A stretch of DNA of 64,000 nucleotides from Nocardiopsis terrae (GTDB lineage Bacteria; Actinomycetota; Actinomycetes; Streptosporangiales; Streptosporangiaceae), in contig NZ_BMXJ01000010.1 in the NCBI RefSeq assembly GCF_014651695.1, forward strand, positions 1 to 64,000, read 5' to 3'. Shown in pieces: positions 1 to 7,276 of the stretch. Under the pieces are notes generated by a model. The model was not told where the DNA came from, ran no database searches, and saw nothing but the letters and a program-made list of their open reading frames with translations. A program made the translations under genes and the position numbers. Positions within the stretch are counted from its first letter, which is position 1, and every line of letters begins with the position of its first letter.

Positions 1-90
1 GCTGAGCTCAACGGCCGTCCTCGTCAGACCCTGGGCTGGGCTACCCCGGCCGAGGTCCTCAACGAGTTCCTCGTTGCAACAACCACTTGA
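1..90 (+). CDS. IS30-family transposase, C-terminal fragment (cut by window edge)
   Basis: Frame 1 is open from the first base to a TGA at 88-90 and gives 29 residues beginning AELNGRPRQTLGWATPAEVL. The ELNxRPRxTLGWxTPAE pattern is the conserved C-terminal end of IS30-type DDE transposases. The rest of the gene lies outside the window, so intactness cannot be judged. In this family the right terminal inverted repeat often overlaps the end of the gene; GTTGCAACAACCACTTGA at the 3' end could be that repeat, but the other end is not visible. The element lies just beyond the 3' end of the allantoin operon. Confidence 0.8.
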   Translation, partial: AELNGRPRQTLGWATPAEVLNEFLVATTT

Positions 91-173
91 CCCCAAGGCG
101 CCGAGATCGCCCCTGGTAGCAAGATCACCGCGGAAAGGGGGCCGCCAGCGGCCCCGGACCCCACGCACGCGAA

Positions 174-202
174 CGGGCGCCCCACCGACGGCGGGACGCC
201 CG
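174..202 (-). terminator. Hairpin terminator of the allantoin operon
   Basis: Ten-base arms CGGGCGCCCC (174-183) and GGGACGCCCG (193-202) flank a 9-base loop. The single non-Watson-Crick position (180/196) is C-A on the plus strand but a G-U wobble in minus-strand RNA. The hairpin is therefore most stable in the transcript of the leftward allB operon, whose stop codon is just upstream. Confidence 0.55.
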
Positions 203-222
203 GAAACGGACCTCACCGAACC

Positions 223-1593
223 CTAGGTCCGGGTGATCATCCGCCCCTCGACGCTGTCCGGGCCGACCTCTCGGCCGCGCAGGAGCGTGCGCCGCACCCG
301 GCCCCGCAACTCGGCGCCGTCGTAGGCGCTCAACGGGTTGCGGTGCGCCAGGGCGCCCGCCCGCACCCGGACGGCCTCCTCCGGGGCGAACACGGCCAGG
401 TCGGCGTCCAGGCCCGGGGCGATCGACCCCTTGCCCCGGACCCCGGAGACCCGGGCGGGCTCAGCGGACATCCAGCGCACGACCTCGGCCAGCCCGACCC
501 CGCGCCCGCGCGCCTCGGTCCACATGGCCGACAGCCCCACCTGCAGGCCGGACACCCCGCCCCACGCGGTGCCGAAGTCACCGGTGTCCAGATCCTTGAG
601 GTCGGGGGTGCTGGGCGAATGGTCACTGACCACACAGTCGATCAGGCCGTCGCGCAGCGCCCGCCACAACAGGTCGCGGTTGGCCGCGCCCCGGATCGGC
701 GGGCAGCACTTGTAGCTGGTGTCCCCCGCCGGGACCTCCTCCGCCGCCAGGGTGAGGTAGTGCGGACAGCTCTCCACCGTGAGCGGCACGCCCTCCGCCC
801 TGGCCTGCGCGATGAGCGGCAGGGCGGAGGCGCTGGACAGGTGCAGGATGTGCGCCCGCACACCGGTGCGGCGGGCGGTGTCGATCACCAGGGAGATCGC
901 CGCGTGCTCGGCTGCGTCGGGGCGGGAGGCGAGGAAGTCCGCGTACTCGCGCCCGGCGGCCGGGGGCGCCGCCGCCAGGACGCCGGGGTCCTCGGCGTGC
1001 ACGATCAGCCTGCCGCCGAAGGCCTGGATGGCCGTGGCGGCCGTGTGCAGCTGTTCCGGGGACAGGTGTCCGAACTCGTCCACGCCCGAGGGCGACAGGA
1101 AGGACTTGAAGCCGAACACCCCCTCGTCCCACAGCTCGGCCAGGGTCTCGGTGGTGTCGGGACCGCTGTTCTCCGGGACGGCTCCGCCCCAGAAGCCCAC
1201 GTCCACCGCGAGCTTGCCCTCGGCCGCCGCACGCTTGGCCCTGAGGCCGTCGAGGGTGGTGGTGGGCGGAACGCTGTTCAGCGGCATGTCCACGAGGGTG
1301 GTCACCCCGCCCAGGGCGGCGGCCCGGGTCGCGCTGGCGAAACCCTCCCACTCGGTGCGGCCGGGCTCGTTGACGTGTACGTGACTGTCGACGAGTCCGG
1401 GCAGCAGTACCTCGTCCTCGGCCAGGCGCAGCTCACGCCCGGCCGTCAGCGGGGCGTCGTCCCCGGACAGGACCTCGGTGATGCGTCCGTCGTCCACCGC
1501 CACGCTGACGGGGCGCTCCCCCTCCGGGGTGAGGGCCCTGCGGGCGCGTACGACGAGTGCGTGCTCGGTCAACTCACTGCTCCTGTCCGACAC
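223..1593 (-). CDS. allB: Allantoinase
   Basis: Hydrolyses the allantoin ring to allantoate, the first step in using allantoin as nitrogen source; cytoplasmic, binuclear metal amidohydrolase. The 456-residue protein has the family marks in order: metal ligands H71 and H73 in DSHVHVNEPGR, the lysine of GFKSFL expected to be carboxylated, further His ligands in IVHAED and ESCPHYLT, and the catalytic Asp in VSDHSP. Length is typical. The start overlaps the stop of the upstream DUF6986 gene by about 20 bp, so the two are co-translated. No allantoicase is visible; the gene is followed by a hairpin and then the end of an IS30 element. Alternative amidohydrolases (dihydropyrimidinase, hydantoinase) fit the motifs less well. 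Confidence 0.93.
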   Translation of the reverse strand: MSDRSSELTEHALVVRARRALTPEGERPVSVAVDDGRITEVLSGDDAPLTAGRELRLAEDEVLLPGLVDSHVHVNEPGRTEWEGFASATRAAALGGVTTLVDMPLNSVPPTTTLDGLRAKRAAAEGKLAVDVGFWGGAVPENSGPDTTETLAELWDEGVFGFKSFLSPSGVDEFGHLSPEQLHTAATAIQAFGGRLIVHAEDPGVLAAAPPAAGREYADFLASRPDAAEHAAISLVIDTARRTGVRAHILHLSSASALPLIAQARAEGVPLTVESCPHYLTLAAEEVPAGDTSYKCCPPIRGAANRDLLWRALRDGLIDCVVSDHSPSTPDLKDLDTGDFGTAWGGVSGLQVGLSAMWTEARGRGVGLAEVVRWMSAEPARVSGVRGKGSIAPGLDADLAVFAPEEAVRVRAGALAHRNPLSAYDGAELRGRVRRTLLRGREVGPDSVEGRMITRT

Positions 1594-2854
1594 GGCGGGT
1601 GGCCAGGCCGACGATGGTACCGGCGTCGGTCCCGCAGGCCCCGACCACCTCGGACTCCTCCAGGGCGCCGCAGCGCAGGCCGCTGGCCAGCACCGAGGCC
1701 AGGGCCTGGGCGGTGGCGGGCTCGTCCATGACGTTTCCCGAGGCGTTGCCGAGGTAGGCCCTCAGGCGCGCGGCGGCGGGTGCGAAGGCCTCCCGGTAGA
1801 AGGCGTAGGTGGCCAGGTAGCGGATGGGGAGCTGGTTCGGGTGCAGGTCCCAGCCCTGGTAGAAACCGCGCTCCAGGGAACGCCGGACCAGGCCCGCGTG
1901 CAGGCCCCACGCGGAGCGTACGTCCTCGGGGGCTCCGGTCGGCAGGATGTTGCTGCCGCCGTCCGAGAGCCACACCCCGGTACCGGCCGCGGCCACCTGC
2001 ATGACCGACTTGGCGTGGTCGGCGACCGGGTGGGCCAGGCTCTGGTGGGCGGCGGTGATCCCGCAGGCGGCGCTGTAGTCGTAGGTACCGTAGTGCAGGG
2101 CGGTGACCCGGCCCCGGCCCGCCTGGATCATCCGGGAGACCGCGACCGTGCCGTCGGTGAGCAGGATCGACTGGGGGGTCTCGATCTGGAGCTCGAACCG
2201 GAGGCGGCCGGCGGGCAGACCGAAGCGCTCCTCCAGCCGCTCGGTGACCCAGACCATCGCCTCGACCTGCTCCACCGAGGTGATCTTGGGCAGGGTGAGC
2301 ACGAGGTTGTCGGGCAGCGAACCGTGCCCCTCCAGCAGGGTCTGGAGGAAGAGCGTCAGGGTGCGCACGCCGCGGTGGCGCCCGGCGGCCTCCATGCCCT
2401 TCATCCGGATGCCGAAGTAGGGGGTGGCCGTCCCCTGCTTCAGGTCCGCGACGAAGGCGTTCGCGGTCGCGAGCACGTCGGCGTCCTCGGCATCGTCCCC
2501 GGGAGCGCCGTAGCCGTCCTCGAAGTCGGCCCGCAGGTCCTCGACGGGTTCGCGGGTGAGCTTGGCCCGGACCAGCGGGAGCGCGTCCGCGACGGCGGCC
2601 TCGCTCAGCCCGGTGGCCCCGGCGAGGTCCGACGCCTCGGGCGCGTACTCGTCGAGGGCGGCGAGCGCCTGCGCGCCCCAGTCCGCGGCGAGGCCGGGGC
2701 GGATCCGGTCGGCGGGCACGTAGACGCTGTGCACCGGCTGGCGGCCGCCGTTCGCCCCGGGGTACTCCCGGTCCAGTCGCGCGTCGGCCTCCGCGAGCCG
2801 GGCGTCGAGTTCGGTGACCAGATCGGTCAAGCCCTGAAGGCTGTCCCTCACCAC
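1574..2854 (-). CDS. DUF6986 family protein, aldolase/citrate-lyase-like
   Basis: A 426-residue soluble protein with no signal peptide or membrane segment. It belongs to a conserved actinobacterial family (DUF6986) related to the HpcH/HpaI aldolase and CitE-like TIM barrels. Supporting features are the central RFELQIETPQSIL stretch, where the Glu sits as the metal ligand does in that superfamily, and LHYGTYDYSAACG. The GTG start at 2854 has GGAGGA about eight bases upstream. It is the first gene of the allantoin operon and overlaps allB. The reaction is unknown. Since relatives act on glyoxylate, pyruvate or acyl-CoA thioesters, a role in handling a C2/C3 product of ureide breakdown is a reasonable inference, not shown. 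Confidence 0.75.
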   Translation of the reverse strand: MVRDSLQGLTDLVTELDARLAEADARLDREYPGANGGRQPVHSVYVPADRIRPGLAADWGAQALAALDEYAPEASDLAGATGLSEAAVADALPLVRAKLTREPVEDLRADFEDGYGAPGDDAEDADVLATANAFVADLKQGTATPYFGIRMKGMEAAGRHRGVRTLTLFLQTLLEGHGSLPDNLVLTLPKITSVEQVEAMVWVTERLEERFGLPAGRLRFELQIETPQSILLTDGTVAVSRMIQAGRGRVTALHYGTYDYSAACGITAAHQSLAHPVADHAKSVMQVAAAGTGVWLSDGGSNILPTGAPEDVRSAWGLHAGLVRRSLERGFYQGWDLHPNQLPIRYLATYAFYREAFAPAAARLRAYLGNASGNVMDEPATAQALASVLASGLRCGALEESEVVGACGTDAGTIVGLATRRVGQEQ

Positions 2855-2909
2855 GTGTGGTGTCCTCCTCCGTCATCGGTGCCGACCTCTGAGAGGCCGG
2901 TCACTAATT

Positions 2910-2943
2910 TCTATATGCGGATAATAACTTCTGCGATTCGGAA
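2910..2943 (-). promoter_or_regulatory. Operator copy 1 and putative -10 of the allantoin operon
   Basis: Read on the minus strand, 2943-2929 is TTCCGAATCGCAGAA, matching 12 of 15 bases of the copies at 3015-3029 and 39377-39391. A -10-like TATAGA lies at 2915-2910, so the motif would cover the -35 region of the promoter reading into the DUF6986-allB operon. A regulator bound here should block that promoter. The divergent IclR protein is the obvious candidate. The motif match is seen; binding is inferred. Confidence 0.6.
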
Positions 2944-3014
2944 GAACAAGGGTGCCAGAGGCTTCGTGATCCGGATCCGGAGCCCGCAATACACAGCGGA
3001 GAGCGAAAGACAGC

Positions 3015-3029
3015 TTTCGTATTGCAGAA
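3015..3029 (+). promoter_or_regulatory. Operator copy 2 upstream of the IclR gene
   Basis: TTTCGTATTGCAGAA lies between the two divergent genes. It differs from the malate synthase copy at 39377-39391 by only two bases and from copy 1 by three. Its position just ahead of the proposed start of the regulator gene suggests autoregulation. A shorter inverted repeat CGAAAG/CTTTCG overlaps its left edge. Confidence 0.6.
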
Positions 3030-3073
3030 TGATGAGCGTGACCGCAGCGGCCCTCAGCATGGGAGCACGACCC

Positions 3074-3880
3074 TTGTCAGCCTCACAGACCCCCCACACG
3101 GACCAGCCCCGACCGCCCGAGGAGGCGGCCCGGCGCACCGGTGGCGTGCAGTCCCTCGACCGAGCCTTCTCCCTGTTGGAGATCATGGCCGAGGCGGGCG
3201 GCGAGACCTCCCTGAGCCAACTCGCCGACTCCTCCGGGCTGCCCCTGCCCACCATCCACCGCATCATCCGCACCCTGGTCGGCAACGGCTACGTGCGCCA
3301 ACTGCCCTCCAGGCGCTACGCCCTGGGACCGCGCCTGATCGGCCTCGGCGACAAGGCCGCGCAGATGCTCGGCACCTGGGCCCGCCCCCACCTGGCACAA
3401 CTCGTGGAGGACCTCGGCGAGACCGCCAACCTCGCGATGCTCGACGGAGACAAGGTCATCTACGTCGCCCAGGTCCCCTCACCGCACGCCATGCGCATGT
3501 TCACCGAGGTCGGCCGCCGCGTACTGCCGCACTCGGCGGGCGTCGGCAAGGCCCTGCTGTCCCAGCTCGGCGACGAGGAGGCGCTCGCGACCGTGCGCCG
3601 CACCGGTATGCCCGCGGCGACGGAGCGCACCATCACCGACCCCGACGCCTTCCTCGACGAACTCCGGCGCATCCGGGAGGCCGGCTACGCCATCGACGAC
3701 GGCGAGCAGGAGATCGGCGTGCGCTGCGTGGCCGTCCCGGTCAAGGACGCCCCCTCGGGCATGGCCGTGTCGGTGTCGGGCCCGGAGGCCCGGGTGAGCT
3801 GGGACTTCGTCGACCGGGCCGCCCCCATCGTGCGCAGGTGCGCCCACGTCCTGGCCACCGACCTCAACAACCAGAACTGA
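3074..3880 (+). CDS. IclR-family transcriptional regulator (AllR-like)
   Basis: A winged-helix DNA-binding domain (TGGVQSLDRAFSLLEIM, then LSQLADSSGLPLPTIHRIIRTLVGNGYV) is followed by the IclR effector domain with LPHSAGVGKALL, GYAIDDGEQEIGVRCVAVPV and a C-terminal VRRCAHVLA helix. The TTG at 3074 is preferred because GGGAG sits eight bases upstream and it leaves operator copy 2 outside the gene; ATGs at 3029 and 3059 in the same frame are alternatives without a ribosome binding site. It is divergent from the allantoin genes, as AllR-type regulators of allantoin use are in Streptomyces. Likely a repressor released by an allantoin- or glyoxylate-derived effector (inferred). Transcription ends at the hairpin 3894-3929. 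Confidence 0.88.
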   Translation: MSASQTPHTDQPRPPEEAARRTGGVQSLDRAFSLLEIMAEAGGETSLSQLADSSGLPLPTIHRIIRTLVGNGYVRQLPSRRYALGPRLIGLGDKAAQMLGTWARPHLAQLVEDLGETANLAMLDGDKVIYVAQVPSPHAMRMFTEVGRRVLPHSAGVGKALLSQLGDEEALATVRRTGMPAATERTITDPDAFLDELRRIREAGYAIDDGEQEIGVRCVAVPVKDAPSGMAVSVSGPEARVSWDFVDRAAPIVRRCAHVLATDLNNQN

Positions 3881-3893
3881 CACCCGCGCACGA

Positions 3894-3929
3894 GGAGGGG
3901 CTGTGGCCACATGCGGCCACAGCCCCTCC
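3894..3929. terminator. Bidirectional terminator between iclR and era
   Basis: Perfect 15-base arms (GGAGGGGCTGTGGCC and its complement) around a 6-base loop, placed between the convergent iclR and era stop codons. Confidence 0.8.
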
Positions 3930-3944
3930 GAGCCCTCCGGCGCA

Positions 3945-4913
3945 CTACGTCTGCTGGTCGAAACCGAGCTTGCGAAGCTGCTTGGGGTCGCGCTGCCAGT
4001 CCTTGGCCACCCGCACCCGCAGGTCCAGGAAGACCCGCCGGCCCAGCAGGCCCTCGATCTGCTTGCGGGCCCGGGACCCCACGTCGCGCAGACGCGACCC
4101 CTTGGAGCCGATCACGATCGCCTTCTGGCTGGGACGCTCCACGTACAGCGACGCGTAGATGTCCACCAGCTCCTTGCCCGGCCTGGTGTTCTCACGCTCG
4201 TTCATCTCGTCCACGACCACCGCGATGGAGTGCGGGAGCTCGTCCCGGACCCCCTCCAGTGCGGCCTCCCGGACCAGCTCGGCGACGAGCATCTCGTCCG
4301 GTTCGTCGGTGAGGTCGCCGTCCGGGTACAGCGGCGGCCCCTCCGGCAGGTGCGAGCAGAGCACCTCGGTGACGGTGTCCAACTGGTAGTCGCCGCGCGC
4401 GGACACCGGGACGATGTCAGCCCAGTCGCCCAGCGCGTCCACGGCCATCAGGTGCTCACCCACGGCCGCCCTGTCCACCAGGTCGGTCTTGGTCACCAAC
4501 GCGACCACGGGCGTGTTGGTCTGCTCCGCGAGCTCCCTGGCGATGTAGGTGTCACCGCGCCCGATCGGCTCGTTGGCGGGCAGACAGAACGCGATCACGT
4601 CCACCTCGACCAACGTGGAGCGCACCAGCGAGTCCAGCCGCTCCCCCAGGAGCGTGCGGGGTTTGTGCAGACCGGGCGTGTCCACGATGATCAGCTGCGC
4701 GTCCGGACGGTGCACGATCCCGCGCACCGTCCGACGCGTGGTCTGGGGACGGTTGCTGGTGATCGCCACCTTCTGCCCGACCAGAGCGTTCATCAGGGTG
4801 GACTTGCCCACGTTCGGGCGGCCCACGAAGCAGGCGAAGCCGCTCCGGAAACCCTCCGGGTAGGAGGGCAGCTCAAGCGGCACGCGGAGCTTCTCGAGGT
4901 CGAGGTCGTTCAT
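3945..4913 (-). CDS. era: GTPase Era
   Basis: Ras-like GTPase that binds 16S rRNA and helps mature the small ribosomal subunit. The 322-residue protein has the G1 loop GRPNVGKS at residues 31-38, the G2 region with SNRPQTTRR, G3 DTPG, G4 TKTD, a G5-like VSA, and a C-terminal KH RNA-binding domain with VIGSKGSRLRDVGSRARKQIE. Length is close to the usual 300 with a short N-terminal extension. It is the last gene of the leftward ybeY-CNNM-deaminase-like-era cluster, with a 9-bp gap to the gene before it, and ends at the shared hairpin. Confidence 0.97.
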   Translation of the reverse strand: MNDLDLEKLRVPLELPSYPEGFRSGFACFVGRPNVGKSTLMNALVGQKVAITSNRPQTTRRTVRGIVHRPDAQLIIVDTPGLHKPRTLLGERLDSLVRSTLVEVDVIAFCLPANEPIGRGDTYIARELAEQTNTPVVALVTKTDLVDRAAVGEHLMAVDALGDWADIVPVSARGDYQLDTVTEVLCSHLPEGPPLYPDGDLTDEPDEMLVAELVREAALEGVRDELPHSIAVVVDEMNERENTRPGKELVDIYASLYVERPSQKAIVIGSKGSRLRDVGSRARKQIEGLLGRRVFLDLRVRVAKDWQRDPKQLRKLGFDQQT

Positions 4914-4922
4914 TGATCCTTC

Positions 4923-5267
4923 TCAGCGCCGGGTGATGCTCGCGGGCACCCCGTCGGGCGCCGCGATCACCACCACCTGGGTCTTCAGGTCGTCCGCCAC
5001 CGCGCGGTCGTCCTCGGTCAGTTCCTTGGCCTCGGTGACGACCACCGCCGCCTCCAGGGCGGAGGCCTCACCCGACACCGCAGCGGCCGCGGCGGCCTGG
5101 AGCGCGGTGAGGCGGAGCGAGGGCAGCGACACCGAGGTGGCCACGTACGTGCGCCCGGTCTCGTCGCGGACCGCCGCGCCCTCGGCGGTCGCGTTCCTGG
5201 CCCGGGAGGCCCGCGCGAGCGTGATGAGTTTGGTGTCCTCCGGGCCGAGTCCCGTCGTGTCCGTCAC
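4923..5267 (-). CDS. Cytidine deaminase-like protein lacking catalytic motifs
   Basis: A 114-residue protein (GTG start at 5267) overlapping the stop of the CNNM/CBS gene by 4 bp, so translationally coupled. Homologues at this locus in actinobacteria are commonly labelled cytidine deaminase because of an overall cytidine-deaminase-like fold (LITLARASRARNA, GAAVRDETGRTYVATSV, LRLTALQAAAAAAV). The zinc-binding HAE (or CAE) and PCxxC signatures are absent; the protein has no cysteine. Deaminase activity is therefore unlikely. Its fixed place just before era suggests a link with ribosome assembly or nucleotide sensing, which is only inference. Confidence 0.75.
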   Translation of the reverse strand: MTDTTGLGPEDTKLITLARASRARNATAEGAAVRDETGRTYVATSVSLPSLRLTALQAAAAAAVSGEASALEAAVVVTEAKELTEDDRAVADDLKTQVVVIAAPDGVPASITRR

Positions 5268-6646
5268 TGGTCCGTACTCCTCGTGTGTTCGTCCGAACCC
5301 TGGTCCTGTTGGTCGGGCAGGCGCTCCACCAGTGCCGTGGTCATCCGGTTGCGGCGGCTGCTCTTGCCCTCCAGGGTGAGCCTGAGTCCAGCGTATTGGG
5401 CCTGGGCCCCTCCGGCCGGTACCCGCCCCAGCACGAACGCCACCAGACCGCCGACCGTCTCCACGTCGGGCACCTCGACGTCGCGGTCGGGGAAGAGCTC
5501 CGCGAGCTCTCCCAGCGGCAGCCGGGCGGTCACCCGCACCCGGTCCTCGTCCAACCACTCCACCGGCGGGATCTCGTGGTCGTACTCGTCGGTGATCTCA
5601 CCGACGATCTCCTCCACGATGTCCTCCAGGGTGACCAGGCCGGCGGTACCGCCGTACTCGTCGATCGCCACCGCCACGTGGTTGCGCTGCCGCTGCATCT
5701 CGCGCAACAGCTCGTCGATGGGCTTGGTGTCCGGCACGTAGGTGGCCTTGCGCATCACGTCACCGGCGGTCAGCCCGACCTCCTCCGCCCCGCCCGCGGT
5801 GGCGGCCCAGCGGTCGCGCAGCCGCTCCACCAGGTCCTTGAGGTAGACGATGCCGACCACGTCGTCCTCGTCCTCACCGGTCACCGGGATACGCGAGTAC
5901 CCGCTGCCCATGGCGAGCGTGAGGACCGCGTCGGCGTCGGCCTCGCGGCTGGTGAAGACGATGTCGGGCCGCGGCACCATCACCTCGCGCACGGAGGTGT
6001 CGTCGAGCTTGAACACCGAGTGGATCATCTCGCGCTCCTCGGAGTCGATGACGTCCCCCTGCTCGGCCAGGTCCACGAGCTGGCGCAGTTCCACCTCGGT
6101 GCTGAAGGGACCGTCCCGGTCGCCCTTGCCGCGCGGGGTGAGCGCCCGGCCCGCCCCGACAAGGAGCCGGGCGAGCGGGCCCAGCGCCACCTGGAGCGGG
6201 TACACGACCACCGCGCTGGCCCGGGCCGTGGGAGCCGCGAACTGGCGGCCGAGGATGCGCGGGGTCACGGCGATCAGCACGCACTCCACCACGATCATCG
6301 CCACGGCGGTCAGCACCAGGGCGGGCCAGCCCGGCCCCATCAGCAGGACCATGCCCACGACGGCGGCCAGAACCGCGCAGACCTCGCACACCACGCGCAG
6401 GAACAGCAGCATGTTCAGGTGTGCGGTGGGGTCGGCGGCGACCCGGTCCCAGGCGGGCCCCGTCCTGGCGGTGCGCTCCCCCTGAGCAGCTTCCATTCCC
6501 AGCGACAGGACGCGGGTGACGGCGACTTCGGCGGCGACCAGGAACCCGGCCACGGCGGTCAGGGCCAGGGCCACCGCGAACGCCAGCACCCACTCGGAGG
6601 GCTCAGCGGTCGGCGGTGCCAGATTCGGCCAGAGCGATGCGCTCAT
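5264..6646 (-). CDS. CNNM/CBS-domain membrane protein (hemolysin/CorC family)
   Basis: A 460-residue protein: an N-terminal transmembrane region (about residues 20-150, hydrophobic stretches such as WVLAFAVALALTAVAGFLV and PALVLTAVAMIVVECVLIAV), a CBS pair (about 195-340; MVPRPDIVF, GYSRIPVTGEDEDDVVGIVYLKDL, HVAVAIDEYGGTAGLVTLEDIVEEIVGEI) and a C-terminal CorC/HlyC domain (about 350-440). Family members transport or sense divalent cations such as magnesium; the old name hemolysin is misleading. It overlaps both neighbours by 4 bp (ybeY upstream, deaminase-like gene downstream). The C-terminus is a short polar tail. Confidence 0.9.
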   Translation of the reverse strand: MSASLWPNLAPPTAEPSEWVLAFAVALALTAVAGFLVAAEVAVTRVLSLGMEAAQGERTARTGPAWDRVAADPTAHLNMLLFLRVVCEVCAVLAAVVGMVLLMGPGWPALVLTAVAMIVVECVLIAVTPRILGRQFAAPTARASAVVVYPLQVALGPLARLLVGAGRALTPRGKGDRDGPFSTEVELRQLVDLAEQGDVIDSEEREMIHSVFKLDDTSVREVMVPRPDIVFTSREADADAVLTLAMGSGYSRIPVTGEDEDDVVGIVYLKDLVERLRDRWAATAGGAEEVGLTAGDVMRKATYVPDTKPIDELLREMQRQRNHVAVAIDEYGGTAGLVTLEDIVEEIVGEITDEYDHEIPPVEWLDEDRVRVTARLPLGELAELFPDRDVEVPDVETVGGLVAFVLGRVPAGGAQAQYAGLRLTLEGKSSRRNRMTTALVERLPDQQDQGSDEHTRSTDQ

Positions 6647-7140
6647 CGGGCGTTCTCGTCCCCTTCGGGCCCGGCCCCGCCGGCGGCCTCCCGCTCACGC
6701 CAGGCGGCGAGGATCTCACCCTGGAGGCCGAACATCTCCTTGTGTTCCTCGGGCTCGGCGTGGTCGTAGCCCAGCAGGTGCAGGATGCCGTGCGTGCACA
6801 GCAGGTCGATCTCGGCCTCGGTGCCGTGGCCGGCGGTGCTGCCCTGGCGCTCGGCCACCTGGGGGCAGATGACCACGTCACCGAGCACCCCGGGGTCGCT
6901 GGTGCGGCCGGGCCCGCCGGGGCGCAGCTCGTCCATCGGGAACGAGAGCACGTCGGTGGGGCCGGGCTCGTCCATCCAGCGCACGTGCAGGTCGGTCATG
7001 GGTCCTTCGTCCACCAGCACCACGGACAGTTCGGCCAACGGGTGGACTCGCATGGCGTCGAGCACGTGCCGGGCCAGACGGGAGAGCCGTTCCTCGTCCA
7101 CGGTGGTGACGCCGGACTCGTTGGCGACGTCGATACTCAT
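6643..7140 (-). CDS. ybeY: Endoribonuclease YbeY (rRNA maturation)
   Basis: Zinc-dependent endoribonuclease needed for 16S rRNA 3'-end maturation and ribosome quality control. The metal motif HGILHLLGYDH, with three histidines, is present near the C-terminus, and LSFPMDE is the conserved core. The ATG at 7140 (MSIDVANES) matches the usual family N-terminus; a GTG at 7158 in frame is possible. About 165 residues, with a short Gly/Glu-rich tail. It overlaps the next gene by 4 bp and follows phoH, as in most actinobacteria. Confidence 0.95.
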   Translation of the reverse strand: MSIDVANESGVTTVDEERLSRLARHVLDAMRVHPLAELSVVLVDEGPMTDLHVRWMDEPGPTDVLSFPMDELRPGGPGRTSDPGVLGDVVICPQVAERQGSTAGHGTEAEIDLLCTHGILHLLGYDHAEPEEHKEMFGLQGEILAAWREREAAGGAGPEGDENAR

Positions 7141-7276
7141 CGGTAGCTGCTGCCTCACTTGGATGTCGGTGTGGTGGTCGGCGGTGTTCCCCGCCGGGCG
7201 CCCGCGGGCGCCCTACCGACAGCGGTGGGCCCGCACGAGGCGGGCCCACCGGCCGGTGTCACTTACGTACTTCCCC

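Noticed and set aside
2908..2922. TTTCTATATGCGGAT as another operator copy in the allantoin promoter
   Set aside because: Agreement with the other copies is limited to TTTC and GCGGA; the stretch is better explained as part of a -10 region.
5285..6769. Long open frame on the plus strand opposite the CNNM/CBS gene
   Set aside because: Mirror of codon bias in a very GC-rich gene; no family motifs, while the opposite strand has clear CBS and CorC domains.
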